NCBI RefSeq assembly: GCF_019578655.1
Contig: NC_063261.1
Location: 24,345,126 to 24,409,125, forward strand
From: Ricinus communis
Taxonomy: Eukaryota > Streptophyta > Magnoliopsida > Malpighiales > Euphorbiaceae
Direction: 5' to 3'
Length of the DNA: 64,000 bases
A program made the translations under genes and the position numbers. The notes below the pieces were generated by a model. The model was not told the origin of the DNA and did no database searches. It saw only the letters and a program-made list of their open reading frames with translations. Positions 11,341 through 25,800 of this stretch are shown piece after piece (position 1 is the stretch's first letter; the number at the start of each line of letters is the position of its first letter).

Positions 11341-12466
11341 ACTCTTTACTACAATATGATAAATAGCTTTAATTTAAAAGTTGTATTAGAATTTTCTACT
11401 AATTTATTTTATATTATTATTTTTAATCAAAATAATAACAGTAAACCTGCTACATTTAAATAAACGATTAGTATTATAATAATTCTTGATATATATTATT
11501 TATAATAAGATGTAGAGATATTGAAAATGTGTGATTTTTATGTTTATTATATTAATAAATATTACGATATAATTAATTATCAGCTAATATATTATTTGTT
11601 ACCTAAATAATAATTTTTAGTTCTAAAAAAGTATATAAATTTATAAATATTTAATATATTAATTAATAAAATTAACAATAGAATCTTGACTTATACTATC
11701 TATATTATAAACTATATTATCTATTAAATTATTATTACATATAATTAATTGAATTTTTTTAGAAATATCTTAAAATCAATAAAAAAATATCATTTTTATT
11801 GTATAAATTTTTTTCTTTTTAAAATACTATTTTTATAACTTTTTTTAAAAAAAAATATAGTGCAGTTGATACAAGAAAAAAGCCAAAGAGGAACCAAAAG
11901 AAAACCAAAATTATATTTAAAAAAGTTAAAAAGTCATTTTTTTTGATATTTTTATACAGTAAAAAGAAAATTTACATTGTATTTTAATAAAAAATAGATA
12001 TTTTTATTATTTTTCCTATTTAATTTAGCTTTAGTCAAATTTCAACATGCAATTTTTTTAAAAAAATTTAGTTAAGATTTTACTGATTAAATATTTTTAA
12101 TTAAAATAATAATAATAAAATTCACCTAAAAACTTAAATTGAAGAAATTTTAATTTCAATCCCTTGCCAAAAGTGTTTCGCATTCGCATTCTCTAAACAC
12201 ACTAAAATTGAGATTTAAGTCCTAATAAAACTTAAATTCAAGAAACCCAATTTCAATATATTGCCACAAGTTTTCCCAGCTCCACTTCTCTTTAATTCTT
12301 CTTTAACCACAAGATTCCATAGAAAAGATATAAATTATATCTTTGGTTTACAAGTATATATCTAATTCGAAGTTTTGCAAAAAAATTATATCCAAAATAA
12401 ATTCACAAATAACTTATTTTTTTAACTTTTTCTTTTTGAAAAAGAAAAAAAAATTTAAGTAGCTTA

Positions 12467-13090
12467 CTAGTCGTTTAATCGTATATTATATTACCGTTAT
12501 TATTATTTTAATTATAAAATTAAGTTGATAGATACAATTTAATAAATTTTTAATATTTAATATTAAAATTTTAAAAATAATAGCAAGCTAACTATTTTTA
12601 AATATCTTTAATTTTTTAAAAAATTAAATTTTATTAATGAATTTTATTAGTACAATAATATAAAATTATTTTAGAATTATTTATTAATTATTTTTAATAT
12701 TATATAAATTAATATATCAATAGAAGTAATATTGTTATATCTTAGGATTAATTCTTTTATTATATAATAAAAAAATTAATTTATTATTTAATTTAATATT
12801 AAAAATATAATCTAAAATGTTATCTACTAAAATTACAGTTATTATACTATTTTTTTAGAATAGAATTAGTATCGTTATCCTGATTAAAATAATATTTATT
12901 AATTAATGTAATATTAAAATATAATTAATATATTATTTTTTAGATTCAATGTTTAATTAGGAATATAACTTGTAAATCAATAATTTAATAAAAAAATTAT
13001 AAATTTATAAATAAATTCGAATTCTATGTGTTAAAAGTAAGTACACATGTCAAAATAAAAAATTCTATGTGTAAAAAATTAAGCATACAT
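12467..13090 (-). repeat. AT-rich dispersed repeat, copy B
   Basis: It begins ACTAGTCGTTTAATCG and runs through the same ordered landmarks as copies A and D, ending with AAGTACACATGTCAAAATAA. The match to 50734-51400 is the best of the set. It contains no open frame. Confidence 0.55.
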
Positions 13091-13425
13091 ATCAAAAAAA
13101 TTTAAAATATAATATTAAAAATATAATCTAAAATGTATCTTCTAGAATTATAATTATTATGCTATTTCTTAGAATAGAATTAAAATTATTATCTGATAAG
13201 AAAACTATTTATTAGTTAATTTATTATTAAAATATAATTAATTTTATTTTTTATGATTAGAGTCGGTATTTAATTTAGAAATATATCTTATGAATCAGTA
13301 AATTAATAGAAAAAATTATAAAAATACATATAAACTTAAATTCTGTATGTTAAAAATAAATACACATATTAAAATAAAAATTTTATATGTCAAAATTAAA
13401 TATATATGTCAAAAATTTAGATTAA
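13091..13425 (-). repeat. AT-rich dispersed repeat, copy C (partial)
   Basis: A second, shorter tandem copy of the 3' half of copy B: it repeats AATATAATCTAAAATGT, the isolated TAGAATAGAATTA phrase, and AAATACACATATTAAAATAA in the same order, then runs into a (TA)n tract. Confidence 0.5.
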
Positions 13426-13719
13426 TATATATATATATATATATATATATTAGTTTCGGTTTAACTAAAATCTTCTTATTCCAAATCTTAAGCAAAAACA
13501 AACCGAGACGTTTAAAATAATCAAAAGGAACTATTGGATTCGGTTTGGTTTTCTGGTATGGTTCGTTCTTGATTACCCAACAAACAGTCGTCTAATCCCA
13601 TTATGACCCAAACCGATTTTCTTCAGCAATTTGACACATCACACATTCACATATCGAGGAGCAAAGCAATAGCCAATAAGGATGAATAGTTTTCCCCTTC
13701 TATTGAACGGTAAGTGAGC

Positions 13720-13749
13720 CCAAACCAAACCAAACCAAACCAAACCAAA
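13720..13749 (+). repeat. (AAACC)n pentanucleotide tract in gene leader
   Basis: About five to six tandem copies of CAAAC lie about 100 bp upstream of the myotubularin start codon, probably in the promoter or 5' untranslated region, followed by a CT-rich stretch (13761-13783). Confidence 0.75.
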
Positions 13750-13845
13750 ACCCACACGTCTCTTTCACCATCTCTCTCTCTGTTTCCAATCGGACATACA
13801 TAAAATCCTTGCACAAATTCTCTTTTTTTATCTTCGGCTAACCGC

Positions 13846-16800
13846 ATGGCAGCGCCAAAGCCGCAACGAACGACGTCGCTAGGAGACCACTCCACCGACT
13901 CCTATAAGATGGAAGGCAGTGGTGGCTGGGACGACACTCTCGATTGGTTCAAGCTCGAGGTTTCCTTTTTTCCCCCCAATTGTTCTAATTTCTCTTCGTT
14001 TATATGTAATTAGTTTAATTCTGCCTTACTTATTATTATAGGAGCAGCATCCAGTGTCTAGGTCAGTTTCACATCATGCAAATTACAAGTGTTTGCTCGA
14101 GTCTGAGCGTGTCATGGTTGAGGTATAGCTTTTGTTTATCTTATTATTGCTCTCGAAATTTGGTTTGTGGGATTGCTGTTTGGTACTAATAAGAGTTGGT
14201 TGTGTATTATGGATGCCATACATTATATTTTTGTATTTGTAATGATGATAATTATCAAGTTGTGTAAAACTGTGGTTCTATAGGGTATTATTTACATTTA
14301 ACAAACTGAATTTTTAGGCTTAAAAAGATATGTCTATTAGATGTAGTTTATAATTCGTATTGCCAGATATTTGGTTTGATTACAGCTGCACTCTTTTTTT
14401 TTAAAGAAAAAGAACTATTTTGATTCTGCAGTGCTGATAATTCTTGAATTATAACTGCACGTCTTTGGTATTGTTATAAGCTTTTACAATGCAATATAAA
14501 CATACATCATGCATGTGAAACTGATTTTTGTAAGTTGTGGCTATGTATGTATGTTTATATATTTATTTGTCATTATCTACCTGTAAAAAACTTAGAAACT
14601 CAGAAAGAGAGACAGAGGGTTAGAAACTTGAGCTCAGGGGCTTGAAAATCACAAAGCTTGAGCTAAGTTATTATCGTTATTATTGCACTGCAACTACCAT
14701 TTTGGTCTAACCTGACCCTGCGGCTCAGTGCTTTCTAGTCAAGTCCTATTCTTTTCAGACAGTAATCAGGCAAGTCGGTTAGGTAGCCCCTCTATATTGA
14801 ACTCCTTAGATATTATATTACTAATTTCGGTTAAGATACCAAGGGGCATTGTAGATGTCTTTCTTGCTTCTGTTTAAAGGCATAGAAATTTTTAAGGTGC
14901 ACTTATCTGCTTTTTGCTGATAGCTTATTTTGTTTTTTCTTGCAAGTAATTTTTCAGAACTTGTTTTTTTAATTTAGTTTTTCCGGACTTTCTTTTAGGG
15001 TCGCGGTATTGTTCTTATTAATACTGATGAGGCAGGTACCTTGCTGGTGACTAATTTTCGTCTTATTTTTATGGTGAGTGCTTTACCTCTTTTATTTTCC
15101 CTCCTTATTTTTCCTTGGTTCTTAACATCAATCCTGACAATGTTCTTTGTGTTCCTTTTAATTAAAAGCTTGGGTTGGCAGTGGTGAATGGTATTCTCTT
15201 TGTTTGCATCACATTTTGTGTTGAATTTTTGTATTTCTACTGCATTCTACTTTAATGTTAAAACAGTTAAATTGATTTACTTTTTTCTGGTTAAACATAA
15301 CTTTCATTACTCTTCCTAAGATTGTTGGGGCTAGAATTTTGTAGACAGCTCATCCAACAATATTTTGGGAAGCACTTATAAATTGTAAGGTAATGTTCTT
15401 TGAGGACAAGTGATTAGGAGGATTGGACGGGAATGGATGACATGCTTTGGTTGAGGCAAGTCTGATGTATTTTGTATTATTAATAAGTTTCAGGAAAAGG
15501 TTGCCTTGCTTAATTTGTGAGTCCCAAAAGAGAAAAGGGCAGCATATGCCCATGTAGTGTACAAGGAATTTTGATTGGAGAAGATGGCTGTGGTGATGTA
15601 TTTTTAGATGTGACTATTCTCATGAATGGTTTTCTTATTGGTTTCTCTCTAATTATTGGAGGCATATGATGTGAGTTTTTTTTTTTTTGGTTATTTTTGT
15701 CTATCCTCACTATGGAAGACTTAGAGACACATTGAGCAAGCTGGTGAAAGGATTAATGGTTACTAGTATGCTTCGTGAAGTAGCATCTCATATCTTTTTT
15801 TGTAGTGACAATTCTATGATATCTTATGATGATAAGAAATATTGAACGCATAGCATAAATGTTTTAAATCTGAAGCAATGCGGGTTTCAAGATGAGTATG
15901 GAGAAAAGCCTTTTTTATTTTTTGAGTGAGGGCAGTGAAATCCAAATCTAATTGCAGCTCTATGTGTTGTAGAAAATTCAACGAACTGTTTTGGCTTCTT
16001 ATTGGGAGTTAAATGTAAAGATGGGGGCTTTTGAGCTCTTATTGTTAAAAGCTTTCAGCTAAGGCTTACTTGTGGAAGTATTTTAGATTTTTAGTGTAGA
16101 CTTGGAGTTCCTATCAAATAGTTCAGGCTTGGGTAACTTTTGCAGCTGGGGAGTTGCTCAAGCTTGGGTGACTTTGGTAGCTAGGGAGGTGTGCCTTATA
16201 AGCTATTTTTAAAATTCTTTTCCTCTTTTCTCAAATGCTTTGAGACTCTTGCTTGGTTTTTTTTTGTTCTTTATTTGCATCTCATTTGTTCCATTCAATT
16301 AGAGGGCATATGGCAGAGCTTCTTGATTATTTTTGGTGAAATGATTTACTCCTATATGTGAAGAAGTTTAGAAGTAAAAATCTTGCAAAAGCTGTTCTTC
16401 TGAAATGGCTATGGAGTTTTTTATATTTTAGAAAAGGAGAATATTTGAGGGGGCTATAATTAATCTAAATATGGAGTGAAACGTTATGGTTGATCTAGGG
16501 ATGAATATGCTCACTTAACAGAGCACATGCATAAAATAATAAATTTGACATAAATGTTTTTTAATCTAAAATAAAATACGTGCACAAACATAAACTTAAC
16601 TTATATAAATGTTTCTGAATCCAAATTAAAACTAAAAGGAACATTTTTTTTGGAAAAGAACTTGTAGATTGCATTTTCTTTTCATTTCTTGAAGTGGTTA
16701 GGTATGAATGAGCTTATGGTATGATGCATCTTATTTTTATTATCATCAATGGCTAATTTTCAATCAGAAGTCAAACAAAAATTTGGGTCTAGCACTACAC

Positions 16801-19800
16801 CTCACTGACTCCTATGGCGTGTGCCTAGCCCGCCTCACAGGCTTCGAGGCGCAGAGGGTTGAGCCTTGTGTGCCTTGAGCTTGAGGCGCGCCTCTTTAAC
16901 AACTGTACTGTGTGGTAGCTTTGAAATTGAATAGTTTCTATCCATGGATGGCGCCATATCTGCTGCTAGTATTAAATAATTTCTTTCAACAATAGAAGCC
17001 AAAAAGTTTGTTGTTATTGGACTATAAATGATGTTGCATACATGCAATGTGCACAAGACACAAAATGTGTGTGTTTGTGATATTATAATTACTAATGCTT
17101 TTGTTTTCTTTTTAAGAGTGAGGGGACTGAAAATGTCATTGCTCTTGGTACAATCCCATTGGCAGCAATTGAGAAGTTCAGCAAAATGGTATTCTTTTTC
17201 TCTCTTACTTTGTTATTTTAATATGCTGCTGGTTGGCTGGTAGATTTGCATTTTTATACTTCTATTTGAAGTTCTTGTTTTCTTCTCTCTCTATAACCAA
17301 GAGATAAATAACTGAATTAGTGGGTGCGCTCATTTTGACACCTTCTCCCTTTCAGTTGTATATATCTCAGTCTAAACAAAAACAGAAACCCTTGTATCTG
17401 ATGACATTCTCAATCTAAGAACTCTTTTCTCCATACGATGTACTTGATTGTGATGCCTCTTGTTAGGAAAATCATTATGTCTATTTTGGTTGGTCCATAA
17501 AAAGTTACTTACTTTGCTCATAAAAAATAATTTAATCTTACTTTATGACAGAGTCATTGAACCAATCTTCATATTTGAATGTGCTGTGCTTTGCTTTGAA
17601 GTGTTTCCAGCTCTAAAGTAAACTTGGGTGAGTGATGAAATGATCTCTTTGAAGGGGAAGGAATTTGATGAGTTCTTAGGGTGCACCGTTGGATCTAATT
17701 TTTTACTTTCTTGGGTTTTCCTCTAGGGACAGTTTACTGAGAAGAATCTTTGGATCCTCGTTATTGTCAAGTTTAAGAGAAAGTTAGCTTGAAAAAAAGG
17801 CTATCTTGCCTTTAAGGGTTGGCTCACATATAAAATGCACCCTCTCCTTATTTCACATTACAAACAGTTAAGAGGAAATTATTTTCTTTAGGAACTTTAA
17901 GGAGGAATCCAAATATGTATCTTCTAGTGAATTAGGGTCAATCAAGCAGTCTATTGATATCTTAAGTTGAGTGTAACGTCCTTTTCTTTATTATTTTATT
18001 GTTGTTATGATCAGGATTATTATTATATTGTAAATGGTCTTTTGATGATTTATAATTTTAAATGCCATGGAACATGGTCATTAACACGAAATAAAGCATG
18101 GAGTATGATGGTTTGGTCTTCTTTTTTTTGAGTTACAAATGAGGGGAGGAGAATTCAAACTTGAGACCTTGCTCAAGTTGAGATATGCACCTACTATCAA
18201 GTCAAACCTGTGGGTACAATGGTTTGATCTTTATATTAGGGATTTTATAGTAAGTGTTTCAAAATGAACTAAGCAAGGTTTGGATTAGTTTGTATTCCTT
18301 TATGTCCTTGTTGGCTAAAGATAAGGATGCTTCAAGGAATTTATCTGGTAAGAGAAGGTTGGCTTGGGTGTCATAACCTTTGTATTTGAATAGAAGGCTC
18401 TATAATGGGAATTAGGAATTTTCTCGAGAGTGTTCTCTTTTCTTTTTTCTTTTAGAAAGTAGTTTTTACTTGTTTTACAGAACTGAAAAAAACAGACTTA
18501 CACTATAAGATATTCTTTACCTATTGTGTGCAAGAACGTCCTCGATGCTAAAAAAAAAAGAATTATATCGTGATGATTAAGTGCTAATGTTGGTGTCTTT
18601 TGTGCATGAATCATAAATCATCTAGCCATTTACAAAGAAGATAGTCATGTTTTAAAAGAAATATCATGGAACAGAATTCCTTAGTTCATGCTTCATATCA
18701 TGACAGCCTCTTTGCAAAAATGCAAGGGGAAGGCTGTGTACTATTGCGCCCATCCTCCCCCAACCTTTGCAATAGCTGAGGAGCACTTTGTACACCGGGT
18801 GAGCCTTTTATGCTTGAAACCAAAAAATGTGAACTTCTTTGTGATTCTTAATTTTATTTCTCTCTTTCTTGTTGTCTGTTAGAGGTTACAGTATATCCTA
18901 CTGGCCTTTCTTAGTTAGACTTATAATCTTTCTTATGATTGATTCATAATATGACTCTTCTCAGAGTTTTCCAATTTAGTTCTGATGTATAGTGCTTTTC
19001 ATAGTGGCCTGCAAAAAAAATGAAGTGCTATGTTTTATTCATAGGTCCATAAGAATTTGTATGATCACATTACACTATACTTTCAATGCTGAGTTAATTC
19101 TCTCTTTTTACTTGTTATGTTAGATTGACATTTGAAAGTAACTACTATAAGACTGGTTTTTCCCATCTATGAATTACGCTGTGGGATATTTCACTTGCAC
19201 ATATATTTATTGCCTTAAGGAATGTGTGTAGGTTGTAAAGAATCAATCTGCTCCTCGTCAATCTGATAAGAGTCCGCAGCGACTTCTCCAGGTCATCGGT
19301 ATGATTTTAGCAGTCTCATTGGCAAAAAGATGAATATTTTGTTGATTTAGTTGTTAATTTGCTGTTTGTATACAGTTTGGAATGGACTTGGAGTTTTGGT
19401 TTTGAATTTAGAGTTTGAAATCAAAATTTGAGGTCCTCAGTGTATCAAATAATATCCCATTTCTCTTTATTTTATAGTTTTTGTGATTCAGCATCTGGAC
19501 TTGCATATTGCGTCCATGTACTGTTGGTTGCCTGGTGAATGGTGATTCAGCATATGATGATTCACTAATTCTCTAGGAGGTAGGCAAGCTCATGAGTTTT
19601 GTTGGGTAGTTAAAGTGCCTGATTACTTATTTTCTTAAAAAAATTAAAAGGTATCTTAAGCAGTGCCACATCAACATTCTGGCGAGGCTAATGAATTGAC
19701 CATAATTGGACAAATTGAACCAAATTGAAATAAATTAATGATTATTGATAAATTATGAATAAGTTGAAGTTTTGTGACCTTAACTAATATTAGGGCCAAG

Positions 19801-22800
19801 TTTAGTGACCATTGGTGCAATTTACGCCGGACCAAATTTTACTGATACTGAAATGTAGAGTTGTGAGTTTATTCAGTCCTCAAAATATGAAAAAGCTGCT
19901 GATTAATTGCTCTTTCTGAAAGAGAGTATTTTTTATTCAACTGCTATACAAAATCAAATCAGAAATAATAATAACTTTGTAAAGAAACAAACTACAAAAC
20001 TTATAGACTGGACTACTTTGAAGTTTGAAGGGCGTGGTTTGGTGCCTTGGCTTACTAACATTTATAGATTCACTATATGTTATTTTAAACTTGAACTCGA
20101 TTTTTGTAAATTGGTTTGGCTGATTGCTGGCTATTTTGATGATATCATAGGTCCTCTTTTCCAATACCAATAAAATTTATGGCTTCATATTTTTGCAGGC
20201 AAAGATATGAGAATTATTGTCTTTGGTTTCCGCCCAAAAACAAGACAGGTGGGCTTTAACTTTCAAGGCTTGCTATCTTGGCACTTCTATCTTCTCCAAC
20301 ATCGGTGCTTCCAGTGTTTATGTTGCTATTATAGAAAATTCGTTGTTCTAGTAGTATATCTGTTTGGTACACGGGAATACAAAATCACACTTGAGGATTT
20401 TGGCATGGGCTTGGTGTGGGTGTGGCTTATGTTGGATAGAATTGGCATAACATGTTAAAATCATTGAAGTTAAGATTTTAAAGTTATTGCAGAAAATATG
20501 TGGGTTATATGGAAAGGGGTTTGGAACAGTCAACATTCAAGTTTTAAGGGAAAAGACAAGGCTGTGTAGTGGCTGAAACTTTATACTGAGTTCGAGAGAG
20601 AGAGAGAGATTTTATTAGGCAGCATCTCTTTAAATGAAAAAACTATTCTCATAATCTATTATGATACTCCAAGAATTACATGCATCAACTGGGTTGTTTC
20701 ACAAAAGAAATATTTTATAGGAAAACATTTTCTGCAAATTCTGGTCTCCGGTTTGCCCTAGAAATTACTTAATGGAAACTGGTTAAAGGGAAAACTAAGT
20801 CAATTTTTATGGAAATTCGACAAATTATCATAGGAAGAAGGCCTGCACTTCAAAAAATTGAGCAACTGATTTAATTCTATGTTATTTATTTGTGAGCCAT
20901 TGGACTTATATTTGATTCTTTTCTCTTTTAACTTTCTTTTTCTCCTTATCCTTTTTTCTTTTTCCCTATGAATAATAAATATAGTATCATAAAGATGGAG
21001 TAGAATGCAAGATTTTCAAATCAGCATATCTATTTGTTCAGATCAGTGCTAGGGCCATCCCTTTTGCCATAAACAGTTTCTTTTTGACTTTTAACTGTAC
21101 AGAGACGTGTTATATTTGATGCATTGCTGAGGTGTACGAAGCCGTCAAGACTCTGGGATCTCTATGCTTTTACTTGTGGACCTTCAAAATTCAGTAGCGT
21201 TAACCCAAAAGTGCGACTGCTCAATGAGTATTTTCGTCTTCTCGGAAAAGGCTCCCTTACTGCATCAATGGATCTGATTGAACATGGGTCTTATACACTG
21301 TCTAATGAGTTGTGGAGAATCAGTACTATAAATTGCAACTATACAATGTGTCAGAGTTATCCATTTGCATTGCTTGTTCCAAAATCCATTAGGTAAGACA
21401 TTGAATCCTTACTGCACAGAAAGAAGTGGGAAATAAGGAAAAAAGATACAAGAGAACACACTATATCTTTTCCTAAGAGTTTTGAGTCCTAGGCTATTTT
21501 CAAGCCTCAATTGTATGACTAATAATTTTGTCAAATAAATGGCAGTGATGAGGAAGTGCTCCAGGCATCCAGTTTCCGTGCCAAGTGTCGGTTACCTGTG
21601 GTTACTTGGTGTCATCCTGGTATGAAGTATTCTTAATCTTTGTTACTTTTCCCCTTCTTATTTCTAAACTTAGTTCTTGGTTTACGTGGTATTATAGGAA
21701 CTGGAGCAGTCCTTGCACGGTCATCCCAACCCTTAGTGGGTCTTATGATGAATATGAGGAGGTAAGTTGAGGTGCACATATAGCATGGCACTGGATTATG
21801 AGATGCACAATCTAAGATGATTTATAGTATGCAAATGCATCTTGGGATATTCTATGGTTTGGCATAGCTATTTATTGTTTATTCCCTGTTTTATATGTTT
21901 TTTTTTCTTTTTCTTTTCTGTAATATATGTTGGTCTAATACCCGTTTCACATTATATGTATGTCTACAGCAACACAGATGAGAAGCTTGTTGCTGCACTT
22001 TGCTCTCAACCTGGTGGTGGAAGGGGGCGAAGGTAGGGATTGTCATCCTATTTCATAAGGCTTTTGTTAAATAGCTGTCATTTTATTTAATATTTTTAGT
22101 TTGTATCTTTCATTTATTTCTGTTTCTTCTATGGATCATATTTGTGCATGATGCATTAGTTCTTGCATGATTATACGTTCAATTTTCTGCTATGTTTCAC
22201 TATCTTTCCAGCCTTTATTATGTATATAATTCCGATGCATAAATATAACCTAAAACATGAAATTTTTGGTTTTTGTTCTTTCTCTAAAAGCAAGCTAAGA
22301 AATTACTAATCCCTCTTTTGATAACCCTCCTTCATTATGCCCCTTATGGCTTATTATTGTAACCCTGTATTTTTTGGTTGAGATTTTCCATTTGCTTTTC
22401 TGATAAGAAGCACTAACAATTTTTATGACATATATTGCTGTGATTTTTATTAATCATACTTCAAGAAGATAGTATCTCTCTCTCTATCTATCTATCTATG
22501 CATTTATCCATCCATCCATCCATATATTTATCTTCCCTTACTTTCTTTTCAGGAAGTTATATATTGCAGATGCAAGACCCAGAAAAAATGCTTTAGCAAA
22601 TGTAGCCACTGGAGGTGGCTCAGAGTCATCTTCTAATTATTTCCAGTCTGAGGTATGTAGAAGGTTTGCGGTTTGCAGCTATGTATCTCTTGGTTGTGAT
22701 CCTTGATGCTGTGTAGTTCACGAGTGTCATGTGCTTCTTAATTTTCTGCCATCAGGTAGTTTTCTTTGGGATAGACAACATTCATGCAATGAGAGAGAGT

Positions 22801-25800
22801 CTTTCTCGGCTTAGAGACTACTTAGATACTCATGGCACGACTTCATCAGATGGAATGTCATCATTCTTGGTTAGTCTTGGTATTCCATTAAAGACTCTTG
22901 ATCGTAAACCTCTAAATTGATTTGTTTTGCATTAGGATTTTATTATTGCTTAGATGTAACCTACTGTGGTTTTATTTCGGAGCAGTTTTATAATGGTCCT
23001 TAAATCTTGTAAATATATGTGCATTGTCTTTGGATTGGAATATAGCTATTTTCCTCTTTTTAAAATAGAGTAACCCCTACCAAAGAGGGCTGTCAATTAA
23101 GGATTTGGGTAAAAGCAGGAGGTCTGGGGTTCGCTTCCATGGCTATAAACAAATTGGGCTTTTATGTTGTGTATTTGGATTGTAGATTTCAGTTGTTGTC
23201 ATAATATAACTCGTGCCTAATATTGATTTTGAATTTTCTAGCAATTTCTTTTTTTGTGCTTGCCTCTCTAAGGCACACTGGGGCATGTCTGTATCTTGTG
23301 CCTTAGCTTGCATTCAGTCACTGGTTACTATGCTCAGAAGTGCTTTAGTCGGGACTCTTCATGCTAATGCATTACTTCACAATGTTTATTTTTGGACTAG
23401 TTGACTGATGGCTGTAATCTCAAGGCCCATGTATAATTGCAATATATACAGGTTTAGAAATCTTAGGATCAATAAGGTTTCACAGGCATCACACTGAACT
23501 TCAGTAGTAATGCTTTATTTGTAAATTTATAATGGATGCTGATAGCTATGGGTGCCATTTTGGATGACAGAGACATGGTAATTGGACCTGGGGAGGGGGC
23601 AACCTCAGCAGTATGTCTGCTTCTGTATCAACCCTTGGTGACACTGGTTGGTTGATACATGTTCAAAGTGTCTTGGCTGGTTCAGCTTGGATTGCTGCAC
23701 GTGTTGCTTTGGAATCAGCATCGGTGCTTGTACATTGCAGGTTTGAATATGCCACAGCAATTAATGTAGAAGTGTGGAATGTGCTAATGCTGCATGCTTT
23801 GCTTTTCTTTTTGAGGCTAGAAGACCAAAAGAATATAAAATCCAAAAAATGCACGCTCTATCATTTTTCGCACAGAGTAGATAGTGGTTATTTTGGATAT
23901 TTGACCTATTTTGTATTAATTCCAGTTCTATGTCATTTTGCCAATAATCTAGTCTAGATTCTTGGTTAGCTACTCAATCATTTCCCTCATGCGTAGTTTC
24001 ACAATTCTTCTCTGGTATAAGCTCTACAAATGAATGCAGTAGTAAATCTAAAATAATTGCTGAAGTTTGTTTATCCTGAAAGTATTCTTTTTTCTTTTTC
24101 TTTGAGAATGTTGTTTACCGGGGATACTTTGAGCTGCTTTTGCAGTGCAGTGTACCTTCACCAATGAGCATAGTTACCTTCATGGTTGTCTTGTTAAATG
24201 TAAAGAAATGTTGCTTTCTTTTTTCGCAAGGTTCACTTCACAAAATTCTTATTGATGCTTTTGTTGATGTTGTAGATCCCGCTGGATCCCTCTCATGGAA
24301 TCATGTAATGCCTGTAATATGCTTAGCAACCATATTAGTTAATGGTTTTAGCCTTCTCATTACCTTTAAGCCCTCAAAATGATAAACTCTTTGGATGTAT
24401 ACATCGTAGCTGTTGTTGGCTATCACAAAAGCTATCTGTTATTGGCTATTATAGCATAATCCTAAGTGGTCAAATATTTTCATAGCCATCTTCATACTAA
24501 AAATATAGTTTCTTGTTTATAAAATAAGTTGTTTTATCAATTTCTGCCAGGAAGATATTTTCCAACCACCTCATTCTTTCCCTTTGCTCAGTTTCCTTTG
24601 TTAACTTCGAAAAATTGAAATTGTATTTTGCTACTTGTTGAAGAGAATGGAGCATGGGGGTTTTGTTTTTCTGGCTTCCTCTGTTCCAAGAATTTCTGAA
24701 AATAAAACACTTCTTTTTTGTTATTTCACGTTACAAATCTATATTGGGTCTTGTTTCAAAAATTTTTATATGATCAAGTGGTGCAATACAGATTACAAGA
24801 AAAATCTCGGTCACAATGCCTTTGTGCTAGGTTCTTATGGGATATGTGAGGTTGAAAAGGTCATTTGCCCGACCTCTTTTACCTACATATATATTGTTCT
24901 GTTGATAAAATGTATAGTTAGGCATGAAGGTGTTCTTTTTCTCGTGCTTCTATTTTGTATCTTTGAATGTTATCTAGGAGCTGATTCATTCATCTATCAT
25001 TCTATTATGTAGTGATGGGTGGGATAGAACTACTCAACTGGTTTCACTCGCTAATTTGTTGCTTGACCCATACTATCGAACATTTGCTGGGTTTCAGGTA
25101 CTTTGCCTCACTTCATGGGACTTCATAAGTAGATACCATGTCCTTGCATACATATCCTTATATTGCAGCTCTTAGGAACAGAAGATTTCTAATGTTACTG
25201 GCATTGATTGCCCTCGTCACTTCAGTGGCTGGTCATACTTGTCTGTATGTAAATTTTACATTAGGGATTTTGTGTCGGTGCAGGCACTTATTGAAAAGGA
25301 TTGGCTAGCATTTGGACATCCATTTGCAGATCGATTGGGAATTCCAACTGTATCCGGAAGTGGCAGCATGCCTTCTGAATTATCTCGGCAGTCTTCTGTT
25401 GGGAGTTTTTCATCATCACCTGTGCGGCAATCATCAGGAGCATTCACATCTCAAACTCCTAGTTCTTCTCATGCGCAGAACAACTATTCCCCCATATTTT
25501 TGCAGGTGTATTCATTGTGTCCTTCCACATGGTGCATGTTCAATGTTTGTCTTCCCACTGGCTGTCATGAGTTATTGTTGCTAGTAAGCTGCAAAAGCAG
25601 CTTCAGATCCAACAGCACCTGGGCCTAAGAAGGTCTCATCATGTTTCTGCACTAGTGTTGCATAGGTTTAGAAACTTTTATTCACCAAACAGCGCAAATC
25701 ATAGAAAGGAAATTTCAATTTTCATAGCTTTGGGCACCATGCAATTTTGCATTCTCTTCCTTTCTAGAGAAACTGAAGTGAAGATATTCATTTTTCTTGA

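Larger units (their letters stand above)
10410..13719. other. Very AT-rich intergenic DNA with dispersed repeats
   Basis: No gene is visible between the MULE and the myotubularin leader. Most of it is made of copies of an AT-rich repeat (listed separately) and simple AT sequence, including a (TA)n tract at 13425-13451. Around 13455-13570 phrases such as GGATTCGGTTTGGTT resemble decayed hAT-type element ends. Confidence 0.65.

Noticed and set aside
24635..25012. 125-codon plus-strand frame in myotubularin intron 13
   Set aside because: It lies wholly in the intron up to the acceptor of exon 14, has no known domain, and includes the splice branch and polypyrimidine region.
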